Assembly: GCA_029939545.1 (NCBI GenBank)
Contig: JAOZSS010000029.1
Location: 1-18,203, forward strand
DNA length: 18,203 bases
Origin: Kiritimatiellia bacterium
GTDB lineage: Bacteria; Verrucomicrobiota; Kiritimatiellia; UBA8416; JABMPJ01
Direction of reading: 5' to 3'
Position numbers and translations under genes: made by a program. Positions 13,559-18,203 of this stretch are shown here, piece by piece (the first letter of the stretch is position 1; each line of letters opens with the position of its first letter). Below the pieces are notes generated by a model. It did no database searches. It was not told where the DNA came from and saw only the letters and a program-made list of their open reading frames with translations.

Positions 13559-14512
13559 ATGCCTAAGATCGCCTTTATGTTTCCGGGCCAGGGATCCCAG
13601 CAAGTGGGCATGGGGCGCGACCTGTTTCGCGACGATGCGTATTTCGGTGGACTGATCGAGTTGGGAGCTGATCTGACGCATGAAGATCTCAAGACGCTGT
13701 GCCTGCGTGGCCCGGAGAAACGGCTGCGACGTTCATTCTTCCTGCAGCCGCTTATGGTCGCCGTCTCGCTGGGCTATCGAAACTGTCTGGCGGAGGCGGG
13801 CGTCGAAGCCGATGTTGTCCTCGGTCATTCTCTGGGTGAGATCTCCGCGCTCGCGGCCGCGGGTGTGGTCTCGGACGAGGATGCAATCAGGGTTGCTGTG
13901 AAGCGCGGCGAACTGATGGACCATGCGGCCTCCGTTTGCGAGGGTAGCATGCTGGCGGTGATCTCCGTTGGGGTGGATGCGGTCAACGCGCTGATCACGG
14001 AGCTCGATGCGCCTGGGCGCATCACGCTGGCCAACGACAATGCCCCCGAGCAGGTCGTCGTTTCCGGCGAAACAGAGCTACTCAAGACATTCGCCGGACT
14101 GGTGGCGTCGCGCAAACTGGGCAAGTGCCGGCCATTGTCGGTCTCCGGCCCGTGGCACGGTCCGCAGATGATTCCGGCGCGGGAGGCCTTTGAGGCATGG
14201 ATCGCAGACGCCGCTTTCGAAGTGCCGGCGTTGCCCCTGGTCCTCAACGCAACCGGCAAGGTTGAACGTGAGCCCGTGACGATCAAGGCGCTGATCTCGC
14301 TTCAACTGGCCTCGCCTGTGCTGTGGCGTGACTGCATGGATACAGTGCGGAACATGGGGGTTGATACGCTCCTGGAGGTCGGTCCGGGCCGTGTGCTGTC
14401 GGGGTTAGCCCGGGCGAATCACTTTGGCGGGGGCACGCGCGTGTTCAATATCAATAACCTACGCGGTCTAGCACATTACCGGGAAGAAGCGGGCCAGGCG
14501 GCTGAAGAGTAG
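13559..14512 (+). CDS. fabD: Malonyl-CoA:ACP transacylase
   Basis: 317 residues. It has the FabD opening FPGQGSQQVGMG, the nucleophile elbow GHSLGE (Ser91), the malonate-binding Arg116 in KRGELM and the catalytic His200 in SGPWHGPQM. It moves malonyl from CoA to the ACPs for chain extension. FabD was not expected in an aryl polyene type cluster, which usually borrows the housekeeping enzyme, so its presence suggests a self-contained chain-building system. Start ATG at 13559, 9 bases after fabG. The last 45 bases overlap, in antisense, the end of the minus-strand flavoprotein gene. Confidence 0.94.
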   Translation: MPKIAFMFPGQGSQQVGMGRDLFRDDAYFGGLIELGADLTHEDLKTLCLRGPEKRLRRSFFLQPLMVAVSLGYRNCLAEAGVEADVVLGHSLGEISALAAAGVVSDEDAIRVAVKRGELMDHAASVCEGSMLAVISVGVDAVNALITELDAPGRITLANDNAPEQVVVSGETELLKTFAGLVASRKLGKCRPLSVSGPWHGPQMIPAREAFEAWIADAAFEVPALPLVLNATGKVEREPVTIKALISLQLASPVLWRDCMDTVRNMGVDTLLEVGPGRVLSGLARANHFGGGTRVFNINNLRGLAHYREEAGQAAEE

Positions 14513-15553
14513 CCGATTGCCTTCAAGTTTCACCGAGCCCTCTCGCAGCGCCTGGCGTGGATCGATCTCTCTGGTGGCGATACCCGTCCAGACCTCCGCA
14601 TCACAGGAAATCCGTAGATCCGGCTTTTCCGTGCGTTGCTCCACCAGGCTGGCGGTCCCGTGGTCGATGGCGATACAGAAATACAAGTCCTTGTCGGCAA
14701 AGTCGAGTTGCAGTGTCACGTCAGTTTGCGAGGTGGATAGAGGGTCCACTGACGAGACCATTTGCCGAAGAATGATCCGTGCATCCTTGGAGACCTCAGC
14801 CACCACTGCTGCAGTATCCATGGCCGAGCGGCCCATCTTGTGCGCCGTGTCCCAGTAGAGATCGGAATTGTGCTTGAAACAGGTCTGTTCCGATTCCATA
14901 CACGCGGCGGCTTCCTGCAGAACTCGCTCCGAAACAGTGCCCGAGGTGGCCGCCTCCCGGCCCGCCTCAATGAAGGCCTGTCTGATCCGCTTGATCTGAG
15001 TCGGCTTGGCCCGATCAAAACCGGTCAGGTGTGATTCCGGGCGCACCAGGATGCCGCCGAGTTCCATGGCCATGCCGTCGGCAATCAGGCGACAGGTTTC
15101 AACAAACGGTTGAAAATTGGCCTTATCGCGAAGGGCCCCGATAACGAGGAAGATGAGCTTCTTGTTACGCCACTGCTCGGGGAAACGCGTCTGGTTTCGA
15201 AAGAGTCCGTTCGGCATTTCGTCCAGGCCCGCCTGGGTCAGTGGTAGTGTGCGCTCAAAAAACGTCTGCAGTCGGCTGCTCATCGAGTAGTAGTAGAGTG
15301 GGGTGGCGCACACCACCACGTCGGCCGCAATGAACTCCTGCAGCAGGTCGTTCATATCGTCCTGGTGGATGCACTGCCCGGGTTCAGCGATCCAGCAGTG
15401 ATAGCAGCCCTCGCACGGCGTGATGTGCTTCGTGGTGAGGTCAACGTCGCAGATGTCCGCTTCGGCAGAGCGGGCACCTTCCAGAAACAGGTCCGTGAAT
15501 GCCTGCACATATCCAGTTTTGCGGGGGTTGCCCCGGACAACAAGTAGTCTCAC
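14468..15553 (-). CDS. Flavodoxin-fold reductase fused to an SCP2-like sterol/lipid-binding domain
   Basis: 361 residues in two parts. Residues 1 to about 200 are an NADPH-dependent FMN reductase / iron-sulfur flavoprotein fold: LLVVRGNPRKTGY, then a cysteine group CEGCYHCW (47, 50, 53) with Cys61, and CATPLYYYSMSSRLQTFFER, the flavin-binding region. Residues about 245-361 (RIILRQMVSSVD, LYFCIAIDHGTASL, CDAEVWTGIATREIDPRQALREGSVKLEG) look like the SCP2 fold, a hydrophobic-ligand pocket. The combination suggests a redox enzyme acting on a lipid or polyene held by the SCP2 part. The CxxCxxC group may hold an iron-sulfur cluster; this is not proven. The GTG start at 15553 overlaps the fabZ stop as GTGA. 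The 3' end overlaps fabD by 45 bases. Confidence 0.78.
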   Translation of the reverse strand: MRLLVVRGNPRKTGYVQAFTDLFLEGARSAEADICDVDLTTKHITPCEGCYHCWIAEPGQCIHQDDMNDLLQEFIAADVVVCATPLYYYSMSSRLQTFFERTLPLTQAGLDEMPNGLFRNQTRFPEQWRNKKLIFLVIGALRDKANFQPFVETCRLIADGMAMELGGILVRPESHLTGFDRAKPTQIKRIRQAFIEAGREAATSGTVSERVLQEAAACMESEQTCFKHNSDLYWDTAHKMGRSAMDTAAVVAEVSKDARIILRQMVSSVDPLSTSQTDVTLQLDFADKDLYFCIAIDHGTASLVEQRTEKPDLRISCDAEVWTGIATREIDPRQALREGSVKLEGNRLLFSRLARFFPVMC

Positions 15554-15987
15554 GTGTCACTCTCCAGCATGGCCAATGTTAGTGTCCCCTGCGCAACCAG
15601 TTTACGGCCGACGGTCGCTTCCACCACAAAACGCCACAGGGCACCCGATGTTCCCTCAGCGCGCGCGGTCAAGCGCAGGGTGTCGCCGGGAACAGATGGG
15701 GCAGGGTACTTCATAGTGGCGGCTCCCAGAAAGAAGATATCACCGCCCACTTCTGTGTCGGTCGCTTTGCTGCTCAGCCCGATCAGTAATCCACTGACCT
15801 GGGCCAGGGCATCTGTGATCAAGACGCCGGGCATAATGGCGCGCTGCGGGAAGTGACCCGCAAAGTGGGGCTCTTCCGGGCGGAGCTCCCGCTCGGCGAC
15901 GATCGACTTGAACGGGACCAGCTTGAGGACCCGATCTACGAATAGGAAGGGAGGACGGTGTGGCAGGATGGCGCAGATGTCATCCAA
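15550..15987 (-). CDS. fabZ: 3-hydroxyacyl-ACP dehydratase, FabZ family
   Basis: 145 residues, normal FabZ length. It opens with ILPHRPPFLFVDRVL and has the catalytic segment HFAGHFPQRAIMPGVLITDALAQ with His45. The acidic residue is Asp59 in LITDALAQ, where FabZ usually has Glu (IIEALAQ); FabA uses Asp at this position. It should dehydrate 3-hydroxyacyl-ACP. The start is a TTG at 15987 because no ATG or GTG is available in frame after the previous stop; no clear Shine-Dalgarno sequence precedes it. It follows the second PlsC-like gene by 30 bases and overlaps the flavoprotein gene by 4. A FabZ name is safe, though it could be a pathway paralogue. Confidence 0.9.
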   Translation of the reverse strand: MDDICAILPHRPPFLFVDRVLKLVPFKSIVAERELRPEEPHFAGHFPQRAIMPGVLITDALAQVSGLLIGLSSKATDTEVGGDIFFLGAATMKYPAPSVPGDTLRLTARAEGTSGALWRFVVEATVGRKLVAQGTLTLAMLESDT

Positions 15988-16017
15988 GTCATACAGAGGG
16001 GGTTTCGAGGTTATGGC

Positions 16018-16851
16018 TTATTCCTTTCGCTGGGGTACTGTGCTTTCCTGTCCGGTGGTTTCACTCTGAAGCAACTTCAACTCTCCGATCATGCCGCGGT
16101 AGACCCTGTCACTGAGGACGGCGGGCGTCTCGTGCGGGTTCGGAATCACGGGGGGAAGGAAGTGAATGCGGTAACCGATGCGCCGACGAGGGTAGAAAGT
16201 GTCCAGGCGCTTGGCCATGAACACGTTCTTCGCGTATATGATGACCGGCACAATCGGCACCCTCCGGTCGCATGCCACTTTGAAGGCAATGCTGCCGAAT
16301 GGCAACAGGCGCCGCCCTGCTGCGCGCGAGCCCTCAGGGAATACGAGTAAATTGGTTCCGGAGTCCAGAATTTTCCCGCACTTCTGGAGCGCGAGGGCCA
16401 TGCTGGCTGGTGAAGACTGATCCACGCTGATGAATCCTGAATGCCGCACCAGGTGGGCCAGCATGGGGAAGCGGGCGTGCTTGGCTTTGATCAGTACCGA
16501 CGTCCTTTTCAGGAACCCGATCAACAGGAGGGCATCCAGCCTGCCTCGATGGTTCGAGACGCAGACGAATGGCTGGTCCGTGGGACAATGCGCCATTCCT
16601 TCGATCTCATCGATGTGGCAGACGTCCAGCACCTTCAGAAATCCCTGTGTCAGAAAGCGGGCGTATCCATGGGCGGCCAGCAGAAACAGCCTCTGTTTGA
16701 GCTCAGCAAACGGTGCGAGCAGGATGACCAGCGGCAGCGACAGAACCAGGAAGAGAATAGTGGTGAGGTAGTAGCCCAGGTAGCCGATCGTGTAGGCGAG
16801 AATGACCACCCAAAACGGGCGATCAACATGGCTGTCGACTGGTTTGCGCAC
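16018..16851 (-). CDS. PlsC-like acyltransferase (second copy)
   Basis: 277 residues from the GTG at 16851, which has a GAGGG about 9 bases upstream; a TTG at 16866 would add five residues. A long hydrophobic region (roughly 15-50) anchors it in the membrane. Both acyltransferase motifs are intact: NHRGRLD (His101, Asp106) and FPEGSR (171-176), unlike the first PlsC-like copy which has FPAGTRSR. It transfers an acyl chain to a glycerol- or lyso-lipid-type acceptor. It lies upstream of fabZ in the same direction and 68 bases downstream of the BamE-like gene. The family call is sound; the acceptor is not visible. Confidence 0.88.
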   Translation of the reverse strand: MRKPVDSHVDRPFWVVILAYTIGYLGYYLTTILFLVLSLPLVILLAPFAELKQRLFLLAAHGYARFLTQGFLKVLDVCHIDEIEGMAHCPTDQPFVCVSNHRGRLDALLLIGFLKRTSVLIKAKHARFPMLAHLVRHSGFISVDQSSPASMALALQKCGKILDSGTNLLVFPEGSRAAGRRLLPFGSIAFKVACDRRVPIVPVIIYAKNVFMAKRLDTFYPRRRIGYRIHFLPPVIPNPHETPAVLSDRVYRGMIGELKLLQSETTGQESTVPQRKE

Positions 16852-16919
16852 AACGAATTCCCTCAACGGCCTCGTACGAAATCGGTTAGCCCCTCGAGCA
16901 GGACGCTATGTATTCGGGT

Positions 16920-18140
16920 TTACCGGTACCCGGTCTCCGCGGGGTTACTGGTGATCGTTAGCACATACCAGGTCCGCCCATAGGCACCCTTACGGTTGAA
17001 CGAGATTTCCCCCATGCCTTTATAGCGAGCAATCAGGCGGGCGCCGTCTCCGCCGTAGTAGAAGGGTGAGAAACTCTTGCCCGTGATATGTGAACCCGTG
17101 GATGTGGGCACCCCAAGAATGGCGTAAACTTCCTGCTGGGTCATCCCCTCGCGGATTTTGGAAAAGTCTCCCGTCGGAGTTGTCGCTGCGCCAGGGGGGG
17201 GGCTGTCGACGACGACCGGGTCTCCAAACGGTGCCGGAGCTTGCGCCCCCACCTGCTCGCGCAGGGATCCGATGTTCAAGTCGCCGCGCTGGTAAGGTGC
17301 GACGCGGGGATTTGCGCGCAGGGCGCGGCGGCTCTGCGTTGCGTATTTTCTGAGCTTCGGGTTGACCCGAGGGGTGGCCACAATTGTGTCGAGGACGTTG
17401 CGATAGCGTGGATTTCCGGAGGCCGCGAGGGCCTTGCATGCCCATGCACATGCATCAATATGAGAGGGGGTGGAAGGGGTGGGGAGCTGGCGCAGCAGTG
17501 CTTCAGCCAGGAGATCCAGTACGAGCTGGTGCGATTCGCGGCTCCGCTGCATCGCCTGCGATGCCGCGCGCAGTCCTGCCGCATCGCCACACAGGATCTG
17601 GTTCACGTACTGCCTCCGCAGCGGCGACAAGCTGTCAAGGGGGCTTGCCGCCTCGGCGTCAGCCGGAGTGATCACACGTGGGGCCGACGGGTCCGAGATG
17701 TCCAGCCGCGGGGCTCCCGGTCGACCCGTTGCAACCTGTGGTACATCACCGCAACCCACCGCCAGCATGGCCTGTCGTGCAAAGCTGCGCAACTTCGGGT
17801 TGACCCCTGGTGTATCAACGGTGCTGAGCGCATCGTAGTAACGCGGATTGCCTGACTTGCCTAGCACCCGACAGGCCCACGCATAAGCATCCACACTCGT
17901 GCTGCCGCGCACACGCCGACAGTTCTGCACGAGCCGCGCGGCGAGCGGGTCGAGTACTTGCGTGTCTTGCTCGCCCGCTTTGTGGATCTTCTGGCAGACT
18001 TTGCGCAGCTGTCGAACGTCCCCCGAGGCGATGACCTCAAGATAACTCTGCTGCTCGTCCAGTGCGTAGCAAGTGACCGTGGCTGCCAAAAACAGGCACA
18101 TACCAACGCGACGTGACATTTGATTGATCATGTCTTTCAT
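16920..18140 (-). CDS. Secreted repeat protein with a BamE/SmpA-like C-terminal domain
   Basis: 406 residues. It has a signal peptide (RRVGMCLFLAATVTCYA, cleavage probably after residue 26). Two related alpha-helical repeats follow at about 32-129 and 177-275; both contain AWACxxLxxSGNPRYxxxLxT and VNPKLRxxAxQ, which points to an internal duplication. A proline-rich linker (300-325) leads to a C-terminal domain (327-400) with KIREGMTQQEVYAILGVPT, the pattern of SmpA/OmlA (BamE) proteins of the outer membrane. Function unknown; periplasmic or outer-membrane location is inferred. Start choice is uncertain: ATGs lie at 18140, 18131 and 18119, none with a clear ribosome site. No lipobox is evident. 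Confidence 0.75.
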   Translation of the reverse strand: MKDMINQMSRRVGMCLFLAATVTCYALDEQQSYLEVIASGDVRQLRKVCQKIHKAGEQDTQVLDPLAARLVQNCRRVRGSTSVDAYAWACRVLGKSGNPRYYDALSTVDTPGVNPKLRSFARQAMLAVGCGDVPQVATGRPGAPRLDISDPSAPRVITPADAEAASPLDSLSPLRRQYVNQILCGDAAGLRAASQAMQRSRESHQLVLDLLAEALLRQLPTPSTPSHIDACAWACKALAASGNPRYRNVLDTIVATPRVNPKLRKYATQSRRALRANPRVAPYQRGDLNIGSLREQVGAQAPAPFGDPVVVDSPPPGAATTPTGDFSKIREGMTQQEVYAILGVPTSTGSHITGKSFSPFYYGGDGARLIARYKGMGEISFNRKGAYGRTWYVLTITSNPAETGYR

Positions 18141-18147
18141 GCTGTCA

Positions 18148-18176
18148 GTTATGTACAAACCACGGCGTATTGTCAA
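18148..18176 (-). promoter_or_regulatory. Sigma70-type promoter upstream of the BamE-like gene
   Basis: On the minus strand a perfect TTGACA (18176-18171), a 17-base spacer and CATAAC (18153-18148, 4 of 6). Transcription would start near 18141, right at the first ATG (18140), so the mRNA is either leaderless or the real start is an ATG at 18131 or 18119. It probably drives the leftward genes down to 14468, since gaps between them are short. Confidence 0.55.
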
Positions 18177-18203
18177 ATTCTCTCATCCAGCAGATATCGA
18201 CCT

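Noticed and set aside
12686..13681. Long minus-strand open frame (331 codons) antisense to fabG
   Set aside because: fabG on the plus strand has all catalytic motifs; the antisense translation has no recognisable domain.
1575..16851. Ladderane lipid cluster
   Set aside because: KS, FabZ and ACP genes are shared with ladderane clusters, but no radical SAM or phytoene-desaturase-like genes are present in the window.

Overview
The window holds a dense biosynthetic locus of type II polyketide / fatty-acid-synthase character from a Gram-negative bacterium. LolA-, BamE- and LpxL-like proteins imply an outer membrane. An indolepyruvate oxidoreductase suggests anaerobic metabolism. The sequence is GC-rich and the genes are packed tightly. 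I cannot assign a taxon; a PVC-type bacterium (Kiritimatiellota, Verrucomicrobia or Lentisphaerae) is only a guess.

Layout. (1) 1-1517, plus strand: the 3' part of iorA and all of iorB (2-oxoacid:ferredoxin oxidoreductase acting on aryl pyruvates). (2) 10574 down to 1575, minus strand: eleven genes read leftward from a good sigma70-type promoter at 10635-10663. In order: PlsC-like acyltransferase, LpxL-like acyltransferase, ApeP-like dehydratase, 4HBT hotdog thioesterase, ketosynthase (KS), a half-length degenerate KS, acyl carrier protein (ACP), a fused KS plus chain-length-factor protein, LolA-like protein, LolB/DUF3261-like lipoprotein and a short FabZ-like dehydratase. Nine of the ten junctions overlap. 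(3) 10852-14512, plus strand, diverging from operon 2: a second ACP, a GcvT-like folate-binding protein, a second 4HBT hotdog protein, FabG and FabD. (4) 18140 down to 14468, minus strand: a secreted repeat protein with a BamE/SmpA-like C-terminus, a second PlsC-like acyltransferase, FabZ, and a flavoprotein fused to an SCP2-like domain.

How the genes could work together (inference). FabD loads malonyl units on the two ACPs. The KS/CLF proteins extend the chain, FabG reduces it and the FabZ/ApeP-like hotdog enzymes dehydrate it. No enoyl reductase of a recognised type is present, so the product may keep its double bonds, as in aryl polyenes. The thioesterases and three membrane acyltransferases would release or esterify the chain onto a lipid. 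The LolA/lipoprotein pair would help place it in the outer membrane. The parts resemble aryl polyene (APE) clusters: KS + CLF, ApeP-like DH, 4HBT, acyltransferases, LolA, DUF3261-like lipoprotein. However, no ammonia-lyase, acyl-AMP ligase, MMPL exporter or phosphopantetheinyl transferase is visible here. The neighbouring IorAB could supply an aryl-acetyl-CoA starter, which is a testable speculation. The KS-CLF fusion, the half KS, the GcvT-like gene and the flavoprotein-SCP2 fusion make this an unusual variant.
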